Assembly (NCBI GenBank): GCA_903825285.1
Contig: CAIJZY010000022.1
Span: forward strand, 1 to 47,236
Reading direction: 5' to 3'
From: an uncultured Opitutia bacterium
GTDB lineage: Bacteria; Verrucomicrobiota; Verrucomicrobiia; Opitutales; Opitutaceae
DNA length: 47,236 nucleotides
Shown here: piece by piece, positions 1-8,538 of the stretch
How the letters are laid out: every line of letters begins with the position of its first letter
Numbering within the stretch: the first letter of the stretch is position 1
Position numbers and translations under genes: made by a program
Notes under the pieces: model-generated
Databases searched by the model: none
The model's input: only the letters and a program-made list of their open reading frames with translations
Told to the model about the DNA's origin: nothing

Positions 1-1278
1 CTCGTCGGCATGCTCAACCTCAACGGCTCCCTCACCAAGGCCGGCGTGAAGTACTCCACGCTCTGGAGCGCCGACTTCACCGACGACTTCTTCCTGAAAA
101 ACCTCGCGGGCTGGCTCAAGACGGGCGTCGTGCGGCACGCCGCCAGCCACGTCCGCCCGCTCGCCAAGGCCCGCGTCCCGGCCAAGGCCCGCGCGATCGC
201 ACGGCAGGTCGCCGCCGACCTCCGCCGCCGCAAGTCCATCATGGGCGTCTTCGACGAGGGCTGCATGGGCATGTTCAACGCCATCATCCCCGACGAGCTC
301 CTCTTCTCCACCGGCGTCTACAAGGAGCGCCTGTCCCAGTCGGCCCTCTACTACGGCGCCACCCAGGTCAGCGACCAGGAGGCCCGCGGGGTCTACAACT
401 GGCTCCGCGCGAAGGGCATGAAGTTCCACCTCGGGACCAACGAGGACACCGACCTCACCGAGGCGCAGGTGCTCTGGCAGTGCAAAACCTACGTCGCCGC
501 GCTGCGCATCGCCGACGAGTTCGGCTGCGAGACGATCGGCATCCAGTACCAGCAGGGGCTCAAGGACCTCCTGCCCGCCTCCGACCTCGTCGAGGGCCTG
601 CTCAACAACTCCGACCGACCGCCCGTTGCCAATGCCCGCGGCGAGATCATCCGCGACGGCCTGCCGCTCACGCACTTCAACGAGGTGGACGAGTGCGCCG
701 GCCTCGACGGCCTGCTGACCAACCGCGTGCACACCGCCCTGGCCCAGCCGGTCGAGAACACGCTCCACGACCTGCGCTGGGGCGACTACGACCGCAGCGG
801 CACCACCAAGGACTATGTGTGGGTGTTCCTGATCTCCGGCAGCGCGCCGCCGGCGCACCACATTGACGGCTACCGCGGCACCGACTCGCTGCGCCAGCCG
901 TACATGTACTTCCGCCTCGGCGGCGGCACCGTGCGCGGCATCGCCAAGCCCGGCGAGATCGTCTGGAGCCGCATCTTCGTCGAGGGCGGCAAGCTCAAGA
1001 TGGACCTCGGCCGCGCCAAGGTCATCACCCTCCCGCGCGCCGAGACCGAGCGCCGCTGGAAGGAGACGACCGTGCAGTGGCCGATCATGCACGCGGTCAC
1101 CTACGGCGTCACCCGCGACCAGATGATGGCCCGTCACAAGGCCAACCACATCCACGTCGCCTACGCGAACTCCGCGGCCGAGGCCGACCTGGCGATGTAC
1201 GCCAAGGCCGCCCTCGCCGCCGAGCTCGGACTCACCGTCTCCCTCTGCGGCACCAAGGCCGACGGCGCGAAGTTCTGA
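1..1278 (+). CDS. L-fucose isomerase-like protein (5' truncated by window edge)
   Basis: The frame is open to the first base of the window, so this is the C-terminal about 425 residues of a longer protein; the ATG at base 10 is probably internal. The sequence resembles the fucose/arabinose isomerase family (COG2407), which interconverts aldoses and ketoses with a divalent metal in the cytoplasm. Supporting stretches are [20 protein letters not shown], with acidic residues where the family binds metal, and the late HHIDGYRG and [10 protein letters not shown] segments with His residues. Whole family members are usually about 450-600 residues, so only a short N-terminal part should be missing. 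It is followed by a strong terminator-like palindrome. The exact sugar cannot be read from the sequence; L-fucose is suggested by family resemblance and would fit the aldolase-type BMC about 40 kb away. Confidence 0.75.
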   Translation, partial: LVGMLNLNGSLTKAGVKYSTLWSADFTDDFFLKNLAGWLKTGVVRHAASHVRPLAKARVPAKARAIARQVAADLRRRKSIMGVFDEGCMGMFNAIIPDELLFSTGVYKERLSQSALYYGATQVSDQEARGVYNWLRAKGMKFHLGTNEDTDLTEAQVLWQCKTYVAALRIADEFGCETIGIQYQQGLKDLLPASDLVEGLLNNSDRPPVANARGEIIRDGLPLTHFNEVDECAGLDGLLTNRVHTALAQPVENTLHDLRWGDYDRSGTTKDYVWVFLISGSAPPAHHIDGYRGTDSLRQPYMYFRLGGGTVRGIAKPGEIVWSRIFVEGGKLKMDLGRAKVITLPRAETERRWKETTVQWPIMHAVTYGVTRDQMMARHKANHIHVAYANSAAEADLAMYAKAALAAELGLTVSLCGTKADGAKF

Positions 1279-1303
1279 CCCCCCTCCCGGCCGGTCCTCT
1301 TCC

Positions 1304-1336
1304 AAGCGGAGCCCGCGGGCTCCGCTTGTTGTTTTC
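1304..1336 (+). terminator. Rho-independent terminator after the fucose isomerase-like gene
   Basis: A perfect 24-bp palindrome at 1304-1327 (core GCGGAGCCCGCGGGCTCCGC) is followed by GTTGTTTTC. It starts 26 bp after the stop codon and can form a very stable hairpin with a short U-rich tail. Confidence 0.75.
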
Positions 1337-1504
1337 ACCACGAAGGGCACGAAGCACACGAAGACAAAGGCTCCGGTCTTCGCGGGCTTGGCGGCCTTCG
1401 CGGTGAAATGGATTGGAATCGATCCGACCCACCGCCAAGGCCGCGAAGATCGCCAAGACCAGGGCGGCTTGGGCTTCGTGCGCTTCGTGTCCTTCGTGGT
1501 GAAC
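1333..1504. repeat. Nested inverted repeat, copy 1 (A-B-B'-A')
   Basis: Outer arms A (about 1334-1363, CACGAAG-type heptamers) and A' (about 1473-1504) are near-perfect reverse complements. Inner arms B (about 1388-1407, GGCGGCCTTCGCGGTGA) and B' (about 1430-1457, CCGCCAAGGCCGCGAAGAT) also pair. The whole 170-bp element could fold into one long hairpin. The same architecture recurs at 7094-7251. It fills nearly all of the gap before the GH32 gene and holds no convincing coding sequence. Confidence 0.8.
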
Positions 1505-1535
1505 CCATGCTTTTCGCTTCCTTCACCGGGGAAAC

Positions 1536-2891
1536 TTGGCTGCGCTCACGCCCGTGTCCTCCGCCGCCCGGCCCGCCTACCCCGCCCTCGCCGACCCCGC
1601 GCGGCCGGCGTGGCACTTCGGGCCGCCGGCGCAGTGGATGAACGACCCCAACGGTCCGCTCTGGCACGACGGCTGGTGCCATCTCTTTTATCAGCACAAC
1701 CCGACCGGCGAGGTCTGGGCCGACATTCACTGGGGCCACGCCCGCAGCCGCGACCTCGTCCACTGGGAACACCTGCCGCTCGCCCTCCGTCCCCAGCGCG
1801 CGCTGGGCGAGGGCCATTGCTACTCGGGCAGCACCGCGCTCGACGCCGGCGGCACGCCGCGGATTCTTTACACGAGCGTGGCCCACGACCCGGTCGGGGC
1901 CGGGAACCAGGTCATCGCCTCGCCCACCGACGCCGGACTGCTGGGTTGGACGCAAGACGTGGCCGCGCCGTTTCTCGACCTCGCCACGCACGACGGCCCG
2001 GACTTCGGGCGCGAGTGGCGCGACCCCTTCGTCTTCCGCGCCGAGGGCCGCACCTTCCTCATCCTCGGGGCTCGGCTTGGCGACGAGTCCGTGATCCCGC
2101 TCTACGAAAACCCCGACGGCCACCTGCGCCGCTGGACCTACCGCGGTATCCTCCACCGCGCGCCAGTTAAGGAGACGGTCTTCTTCGAGTGCCCCAACCT
2201 GGTCCGGCTCAGGGAAAAATGGCTGCTGCTCACCTCCCCCGTCCGCGAGGTCGAGTGGTGCAGCGGCACCCTGGACCTCGCCGCGTATGCGTTCCACGTC
2301 GAGCGCCGCGGCCGGGTTGACGAGAGCGACAGCTACTATGCCACGCAGACGCTCCTCGAGCCCTCGGGCCGCACGGTCCTCTTCGCGTGGGTCCAGCGGT
2401 TTCCCCAGAACCGCGGCTGGAACGGCCGCCTCGGTGCGCCCCGCCGCATCTGGCTCGATGCCGCCGGCGACCTCTGCGCCGAGCCGATCGCGGAACTTGC
2501 CGTCCTCCGCGGCGCCGCGGCCCGCTTCACCCCGCAATCACTCGGGCCGGCAGGCATCACGCTCGCCCTGCCGGGCGACGCCTCGCACGAAGCCGAGCTC
2601 ACGCTGTCGCGCGATCCCGCGGCCACGGTGCGCCTCGAGGTCGCCGGGGTGACCATCCTGCTTGGCCCCGAGGGCGTCCAATTCGACGGCCGTCCTGTCA
2701 AGCGCCTGCCTGACGGCGCCACGGCCCGCGTCCACTGGCTCCTCGACCGCTCCCTGCTCGAGATCTTCGTTGATCACCACGCCTGCTACACGCGCGTCGT
2801 CCCCTTTCCGCCGTCATCCACCGCGCGGCTCGCCTCCACCGGCTCCGCCCGCCTCGACACCGGACGCGCCTGGCCCCTCCAGTCTTGCTAG
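1536..2891 (+). CDS. Glycoside hydrolase family 32 (fructosidase/invertase type)
   Basis: This enzyme hydrolyses beta-fructosidic bonds in sucrose, inulin or levan by a retaining mechanism. The three GH32 signatures are present in order: WMNDPNG near residues 34-40 (Asp nucleophile), WRDPF near residue 162 (transition-state stabiliser) and FFECPNL near residue 218 (general acid/base Glu). A beta-sandwich region follows, ending in LLEIFVDHH, which is typical of the family's C-terminus. At about 451 residues the length is normal. No signal peptide is evident, so it may act in the cytoplasm. The start is uncertain: a TTG at 1536 has GGGGA a few bases upstream, while GTG at 1554 is an in-frame alternative; no in-frame ATG precedes the catalytic motif. 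No sugar transporter lies next to it. Confidence 0.93.
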   Translation: MAALTPVSSAARPAYPALADPARPAWHFGPPAQWMNDPNGPLWHDGWCHLFYQHNPTGEVWADIHWGHARSRDLVHWEHLPLALRPQRALGEGHCYSGSTALDAGGTPRILYTSVAHDPVGAGNQVIASPTDAGLLGWTQDVAAPFLDLATHDGPDFGREWRDPFVFRAEGRTFLILGARLGDESVIPLYENPDGHLRRWTYRGILHRAPVKETVFFECPNLVRLREKWLLLTSPVREVEWCSGTLDLAAYAFHVERRGRVDESDSYYATQTLLEPSGRTVLFAWVQRFPQNRGWNGRLGAPRRIWLDAAGDLCAEPIAELAVLRGAAARFTPQSLGPAGITLALPGDASHEAELTLSRDPAATVRLEVAGVTILLGPEGVQFDGRPVKRLPDGATARVHWLLDRSLLEIFVDHHACYTRVVPFPPSSTARLASTGSARLDTGRAWPLQSC

Positions 2892-2923
2892 GTTCAATCT
2901 CCCAACTCCCATCTCCCAAAAAA

Positions 2924-3184
2924 ATGTCCGACCTCCCACCCCTCCCCGCCGAGCCCACGCCCGGCCTTTACCGTCACTACAAGGGCAACGATTATCGAGT
3001 GCTGCACCTCGCACGGCACTCGGAGACGCGCGAGCCGCTCGTCGTCTACCAGGCGCTCTACGGTGAGCACGGCATCTGGGTCCGCCCCGCGGGGATGTTC
3101 ATGGAGACCGTGACGGTCAACGGCCGCACCGTGCCGCGGTTTGCGAAACTCGCCCGCGATTCCGCCCCAACCGCGGGCCGCTGA
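2924..3184 (+). CDS. DUF1653 family small protein
   Basis: An 86-residue protein with the DUF1653 pattern: GLYRHYKGNDYRVLHLARHS near residue 13, then LVVYQALYG, IWVRPAGMF and a conserved ending around RFAKL. The family is small, soluble and of unknown biochemical function. It is common in many bacteria and often described only as a beta-rich, SH3-like domain. The ATG at 2924, in MSDLPPLP, fits the domain boundary better than a TTG at 2885 that overlaps the end of the GH32 gene. It lies 32 bp after the GH32 stop and could be co-transcribed with it, although nothing indicates a shared role. Confidence 0.85.
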   Translation: MSDLPPLPAEPTPGLYRHYKGNDYRVLHLARHSETREPLVVYQALYGEHGIWVRPAGMFMETVTVNGRTVPRFAKLARDSAPTAGR

Positions 3185-3207
3185 TCCCGCCGCGGACTTG
3201 GGCCTGC

Positions 3208-3240
3208 CCTCGAATTTCGGATTTCCACCTTCGGAATTCC
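3208..3240 (+). repeat. Start-proximal repeat D, copy 1
   Basis: The stretch contains CCCTCGAATTTCGGATTT followed by CCACCTTCGGAATTCC. It ends 16 bp before the glycerate kinase ATG. Related copies in the same orientation end shortly before the ATGs at 4509, 6091 and 28333. Confidence 0.75.
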
Positions 3241-3256
3241 CGCTCATGGGTGAACC

Positions 3257-4426
3257 ATGCGCGCGCTGCTCGCCTTCGATAAGTTCAAGGACGCCCTGAC
3301 CGCGCGCCAGGCCTGCGACGCCGCGGCCGCCGCGCTGCGCCGGCGACAGCCTGCGTGGGCACTCGACCTCTGCCCGCTCGCCGACGGCGGCGAGGGCTTC
3401 GCGGCGATCCTCACCGCGGCCGCGGGCGGCACGATGACCACCCTCACCGTCACCGGCCCGCGCGGCGCGCCGGTGGACGCCGCCTACGGACTCGTGCCCT
3501 GGTCCCGCATCCCGGCCGCCGCGCGCGCCCGGCTCGCCCTGCCTTTCTCCCCGGAGCCGCACGCCGAGGTCGCCGTGATCGAGATGGCGGCGGCCAGCGG
3601 ACTCGCGCTGCTGCCGTCGGCGGAGCGCGACCCGTGGCAGACCACGACCCTGGGCACGGGCCAGCTCCTCGCCGCGGCCGCGCGGTCCGGCGCCGCGGTG
3701 CTTGTGCTCGGCGTCGGCGGCAGCGCCACCAACGACCTCGGGCTTGGCGCGCTGAGCGCCCTCGGCCTGGAATTCGTGGCCGCGGCGGGCGACCTCGTGC
3801 GACCGCCGGTCCCGGCCCGCTGGGATCGCATCGAGCGCATCGCCGGCGCCGTGCCGCGCTCGCTGCCCCCGATCCGCATCGCGTGCGATGTCGCCAACCC
3901 GCTCCTCGGCCCCCGCGGCGCCGCCGCGGTGTACGGCCCGCAGAAGGGGCTGAAACCGGGCGACCGCGCCCAGCTCGACCACGCTGCGGCGCGGCTGGGC
4001 CTGCTCCTTTGCCAGCATGCCGGAATGCCGGACGCGCTGATGGAAGCCTCCGGCGCCGGCGCGGCCGGCGGGCTCGCCTTCGGCCTGATGGCCGGGGCCG
4101 GCGCCACGCTCCTGCCCGGCTTCGACCTCGTGGCCGCGTGGCTCGACCTCGACGCCCGGCTCGCCGCCGCCGACCTCGTCCTCACCGGCGAGGGCCGCTT
4201 CGACGACAGCTCGCTCAGCGGCAAAGGACCCGGCGCCGTCGCCGCCCGCGCCCTCGCGCTGGGCAAGCCCGTGCAGGTCTACGCCGGCCAGATCGCCGCC
4301 GCGAATTCGCACCCCGGCCTCGCGCTCCATGCCATCACCCCGCCCGGGCAATCCCTCGAGGACGCGCTGCGGGCCGCCGCTGCCAACCTGGAGGCCGCCG
4401 TTGACGGCGTGGCCGGTCGGCCATGA
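3257..4426 (+). CDS. Glycerate kinase (glycerate 2-kinase family)
   Basis: A 389-residue cytoplasmic kinase that phosphorylates D-glycerate with ATP, feeding it into lower glycolysis. The family pattern is clear: N-terminal FDKFKDALTARQ, then PLADGGEGF near residue 37, GVGGSATNDLGLGALSALG near residue 154, GPQKG near residue 231, GAGAAGGLAFGL near residue 267 and LTGEGRFDDSSLSGKGPG near residue 311. The length matches the GlxK/GarK family. The gene follows a D repeat. A possible partner two genes downstream is the D-2-hydroxyacid dehydrogenase at 6091, which could reduce hydroxypyruvate to glycerate; that link is inferred from proximity only. Confidence 0.95.
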   Translation: MRALLAFDKFKDALTARQACDAAAAALRRRQPAWALDLCPLADGGEGFAAILTAAAGGTMTTLTVTGPRGAPVDAAYGLVPWSRIPAAARARLALPFSPEPHAEVAVIEMAAASGLALLPSAERDPWQTTTLGTGQLLAAAARSGAAVLVLGVGGSATNDLGLGALSALGLEFVAAAGDLVRPPVPARWDRIERIAGAVPRSLPPIRIACDVANPLLGPRGAAAVYGPQKGLKPGDRAQLDHAAARLGLLLCQHAGMPDALMEASGAGAAGGLAFGLMAGAGATLLPGFDLVAAWLDLDARLAAADLVLTGEGRFDDSSLSGKGPGAVAARALALGKPVQVYAGQIAAANSHPGLALHAITPPGQSLEDALRAAAANLEAAVDGVAGRP

Positions 4427-4448
4427 AAAGGAGGCGGCTCGGACTTCT

Positions 4449-4480
4449 TTCGGATTTCCGATTTTCGCCTTCGAATTTGC
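4449..4480 (+). repeat. Start-proximal repeat D, copy 2
   Basis: The stretch contains TTTCGGATTTCCGATTTTCG followed by CCTTCGAATTTGC. It lies 28 bp before the ATG of the NamZ-like gene and is a diverged copy of the element at 3208, in the same orientation. Confidence 0.65.
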
Positions 4481-4508
4481 CCTCCCCCTCACCAACTTAG
4501 CGCCCGAC

Positions 4509-5882
4509 ATGCCCGGTCACTGCCGCCCGCTCCCCTTGAAGCACCTCTGCGCCCCCGTCCTCCTGCTGCTCGGCCTCCTCGGCTGCAGCTCATCGCAGGC
4601 CCCCACCCGGCCCGCGACCGCGACGCCCGCCGCGCGCCCCGCCCCCGCCGCCCCGGTGGTCGTCACCACCGCGCCCGCCGCGCCAGTGTACCCGGTGATG
4701 CTCGGCATCGACGTGCTTGAGTCCGAGGGCTTCGCCTCGCTGCGGGGCAAGCGCGTGGGTCTGCTCACCCATCCCGCCGGCGTGAACCGCCGCGGCGAAA
4801 GCACCATTGACGTCCTCCGCCGCGCCCCGGGCGTGAAGCTCGTCGCGCTCTACGCGGTCGAGCACGGGCTCTACAACGAGCTGCCCGCCGAGACCACGTT
4901 CCCGGACAAGGTCGACGCCCGCACGGGGCTGATGGTGTACTCCCTCTACAACGCCAAAACCCAGCACTTCGTGCCGACCCGCGCGCAGCTCAAGGCGATC
5001 GACGTGCTCGTCATCGACCTCCAGGACATCGGCGTCCGCAGCTACACGTTCAGCGGCGCGATGAAGACCGCGATGCGCGTCTGCTTCGAGAACGACAAGG
5101 AGGTGATCGTGCTCGACCGGCCCAATCCCCTCGGCGGGCTCAAGGTCAGCGGGCCGCCGCTCGACGCGCAGTGGGTCAGCGACGTCGGCCGCTTCCGCGT
5201 GCCCTACGTGCACGGCCTCACCATCGGCGAGCTCGCGCTGATGGCGAAGAACGCGCCCGGCGTGCTCGGCACCTCCGACGCCGTCCGCGAGCGCGGCAAG
5301 CTCACCGTGGTGCCGATGCGCGGCTGGCGCCGGGCCATGCGCTGGCCCGAGACCGGCCTCACCTTCGTCCCCACGTCCACCGCGATCCAGGACTTCGGCG
5401 CGGTGGAGGGCTACGCCATGACCGGCCTGGGCTGCATCATCGGCGGCTTCAGCCACGGCGTCGGCAAGCAGTACCCGTTCCGCGGCATCTCGCACGCGAC
5501 CGCGAAGATCGACGTCGTCGAGAAGGAGCTGCGCGCGCTCAACCTCGCCGGGCTCCAGTTCCGCCGCGTCAGCGCCCCCGATCGCAAGGGCAACCCCGCC
5601 ATCGGCCTCTACGTCGAGATCACCGACTACGACGAATGGCAGCCCATCGACCTCAGCTTCCAGCTCATGAAGCTGGCCTGCAAGCTGGAGCGCCGGAACC
5701 CGTTCGCCACCGCCCCGGCCCCCGAGCGCCGCACCTTCCTCGTCCACATGGGCACCAGCGCGTTCTTCAACGACCTCGTGACCAAGGGCGCCGCCGTGGA
5801 TGTCGACGCCTGGCTGCGCACCTGGCGCGAGCAGGCGAAGATCTACCAGGAACAGAGCAAGCGCTACTGGCTCTACCGCTGA
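4509..5882 (+). CDS. namZ: NamZ-like exo-beta-N-acetylmuramidase (DUF1343), lipoprotein
   Basis: This 457-residue protein belongs to DUF1343, the family of NamZ (GH171), which releases MurNAc from the non-reducing end of peptidoglycan fragments. Supporting stretches are GIDVLESEGFASLRGKRVGL, LTHPAGVNRRGEST, AVEHGL, VIDLQDIGVRSYTF and VLDRPNPLGG. From the ATG at 4509 the protein begins with a lipoprotein signal: basic residues, a Leu-rich core and LLGC with Cys26, so it is probably anchored at the outer or inner membrane facing the periplasm. An Ala/Pro/Thr-rich linker of about 40 residues follows. An upstream in-frame extension exists, but it would bury the signal peptide and overlaps glycerate kinase, so I rejected it. 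The role is probably cell-wall recycling or scavenging. Confidence 0.9.
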   Translation: MPGHCRPLPLKHLCAPVLLLLGLLGCSSSQAPTRPATATPAARPAPAAPVVVTTAPAAPVYPVMLGIDVLESEGFASLRGKRVGLLTHPAGVNRRGESTIDVLRRAPGVKLVALYAVEHGLYNELPAETTFPDKVDARTGLMVYSLYNAKTQHFVPTRAQLKAIDVLVIDLQDIGVRSYTFSGAMKTAMRVCFENDKEVIVLDRPNPLGGLKVSGPPLDAQWVSDVGRFRVPYVHGLTIGELALMAKNAPGVLGTSDAVRERGKLTVVPMRGWRRAMRWPETGLTFVPTSTAIQDFGAVEGYAMTGLGCIIGGFSHGVGKQYPFRGISHATAKIDVVEKELRALNLAGLQFRRVSAPDRKGNPAIGLYVEITDYDEWQPIDLSFQLMKLACKLERRNPFATAPAPERRTFLVHMGTSAFFNDLVTKGAAVDVDAWLRTWREQAKIYQEQSKRYWLYR

Positions 5883-5909
5883 GCCGCCGCGCGACGCGGC
5901 GGGAAGCAC

Positions 5910-6086
5910 GAAGGCGAAAATTCGAAATTCGAGGATAGCTCGAACCGATTAGACGGGAGGAAATTTTCAGGGGCCGGGTTTCTGGCAACTGGAACCGGGC
6001 CCTGGATGGCAACGGCTAGGCTTTCCCTCCGGAGCTTGGCCCCTCATGCTTCCCTCGAATTTCGAATTTCCGCCTTCGGATTTCTC
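5910..6086. repeat. D'/D inverted repeat pair before the dehydrogenase gene
   Basis: An inverted copy at 5910-5934 (AAGGCGAAAATTCGAAATTC core) faces a direct copy at 6052-6086 (CCCTCGAATTTCGAATTTCC core) across about 117 nt. The direct copy ends 4 bp before the ATG at 6091. The D' arm begins shortly after the stop of the NamZ gene. The intervening sequence shows no coding potential that I trust. Confidence 0.75.
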
Positions 6087-6090
6087 AATC

Positions 6091-7089
6091 ATGCCCACCT
6101 CCCTCCTGGTCATCGTCACCCCTGACGAGCAGTCCAAGTTCCTCCCCGCGCCCGTGCTCGCCGAGCTGCGCGGCTACGCGGCGGCTTTCCAGCTGATGGA
6201 CCCGACCGGACTCGACACCGCCGGCTTCGCCCGCGCGCTCGCGGCCGCCGACCCCGAGGTGGTCCTCGCCTGCTGGCGCACGCCGGCCTTCCCCGCCGCG
6301 CTGCCGCCGCGGCTGCGCTACGTCTGCTACCTCACCGGTTCGGTCAAGCACATCGTCACCCGCGCCCACCTCGAGCGCGGCCTCCTGCTCACCAACTGGG
6401 GCTCGGCCATCAGCCGCATCGTCGCCGAGTGCGCCCTCTTCCACACGCTCTGCTGCCTGCGTCACGCCACGCGTTACACCTTCCTCCTCCACCGCGAGGG
6501 CGGCTGGCGCGATCACTGGGAGCAGGTCGGCTCGCTCTTCGAGCGCCGCGTCGGCATCCACGGCTTTGGTCCGGTCGCCCGCGCGCTCGTCGGGCTGCTC
6601 CGGCCGTTCCACTGCACCGTCTCGGTCTTCGCGCCCGACGTGGACGACGCCGTCGCGCGCCAGCACGGCGTGCGGCGCGCGGAGTCGCTCGACGACCTCT
6701 TCGGCACGAACGACGTGCTGATCGAGCTCGCCCCGCTCATCCCGGCCACGATCGGCACCGTGACCGAGCGCCACCTCCGGCTCATCCGCCCCGGCGGGGT
6801 CTTCGTCAATGTCGGCCGCGCCGCCATCGTGGACGAGGCCGCGCTCCTGCGCATCGCCCGCGAGGGTCAAATCCAGATTGGGCTCGATGTCTTCGTCGAG
6901 GAGCCGCTCCCCGCCGGCAGCCCCTTCCGCGGCCTGACCAACGTCAGCCTCTCCCCGCACATCGCGGGCCCGACCCTCGACCGCTATCCCGACGCCACCG
7001 CCCTGGCCCTGCGCAATCTCCGCGCCTACGCCGCCGGCCAGCCCCTCGAGGCCCGCATCACGCCGGAAATCTTCGAGCGGTCGAGCTGA
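6091..7089 (+). CDS. D-isomer-specific 2-hydroxyacid dehydrogenase
   Basis: A 332-residue NAD(P)-dependent reductase/dehydrogenase of the D-2-hydroxyacid family, cytoplasmic. The Rossmann glycine motif is GIHGFGPVARAL. The catalytic set is visible: Arg in VNVGRAAIVDE, Glu in DVFVEEPL and His in LSPHIAG, in the expected order. The substrate is not determined; hydroxypyruvate/glyoxylate is suggested by the nearby glycerate kinase. The N-terminal substrate domain is diverged. The ATG at 6091 gives MPTSLLVIV, a normal family start. A possible upstream start lies inside the repeat and was rejected. A nested repeat element follows the stop codon. Confidence 0.88.
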   Translation: MPTSLLVIVTPDEQSKFLPAPVLAELRGYAAAFQLMDPTGLDTAGFARALAAADPEVVLACWRTPAFPAALPPRLRYVCYLTGSVKHIVTRAHLERGLLLTNWGSAISRIVAECALFHTLCCLRHATRYTFLLHREGGWRDHWEQVGSLFERRVGIHGFGPVARALVGLLRPFHCTVSVFAPDVDDAVARQHGVRRAESLDDLFGTNDVLIELAPLIPATIGTVTERHLRLIRPGGVFVNVGRAAIVDEAALLRIAREGQIQIGLDVFVEEPLPAGSPFRGLTNVSLSPHIAGPTLDRYPDATALALRNLRAYAAGQPLEARITPEIFERSS

Positions 7090-7093
7090 CCAG

Positions 7094-7251
7094 GTTTTCA
7101 CCACGAAGATCACGCAGTGCACGAAGCCCGGACCTGGCCTAGCTTCGCGATCTTGGCGGTGAACTGGTTTGATGAGTAACCGGTGTTACCGCCAAGGCCG
7201 CGAAAATGCGCGAAGGTCAGACTTCGTGTGCTTCGTGCCCTTCGTGGCGGA
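7094..7251. repeat. Nested inverted repeat, copy 2 (A-B-B'-A')
   Basis: Outer arms lie at about 7095-7126 and 7222-7250 (CACGAAG-type and its complement CTTCGTG). Inner arms lie at 7143-7163 (CGATCTTGGCGGTGAA core) and 7186-7215 (TTACCGCCAAGGCCGCGAAA core). Arm order and spacing match the element at 1333-1504. It occupies most of the 298-bp gap between the dehydrogenase and the TIM-barrel gene; the remaining 130 bp show nothing recognisable. Confidence 0.78.
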
Positions 7252-7387
7252 ATCCAGCCCACGAACAATCACCCCGGCGCCCGTGGCTTTTCCCTTGCCG
7301 CTCCGGGCGCGGAAGGCGAAATCTCCCAGTGGACGCCGCGCCGCGCGGACGCCCCGTTAGCTCCCCAACCCCCAACCGCTGCACGCC

Positions 7388-8431
<1,044 letters not shown>

Positions 8432-8438
8432 GATCCGA

Positions 8439-8525
8439 TTAAGCGCAAAGTCGCGAAGGGGCGAAGGTCGCGCGAAGCAACCTCCCTTTGCTCAGACCTT
8501 GGCGACCTCGCGTCTTCGCGCTTAG
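8439..8525. repeat. Imperfect inverted repeat (GCGAAG family)
   Basis: The arm at 8439-8459 (AAGCGCAAAGTCGCGAAGG) and the arm at 8498-8525 (GCGTCTTCGCGCTTAG core) are imperfect reverse complements. Together they fill the gap between the TIM-barrel gene and the oxidoreductase, ending 13 bp before its ATG. A partial relative with a GCGCAAAGGACGCGAGG core occurs near 32202-32230. Confidence 0.6.
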
Positions 8526-8538
8526 TTCCTTCATCCCT

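Noticed and set aside
1333-1504. Possible CRISPR array from the repeated CACGAAG heptamers
   Set aside because: The repeats are adjacent heptamers in inverted arms, without regular unique spacers of about 30 bp or a constant repeat of 24 bp or more.
2894-4510. A 538-codon open frame opposite glycerate kinase
   Set aside because: Glycerate kinase motifs are unmistakable on the plus strand; the reverse frame has none.
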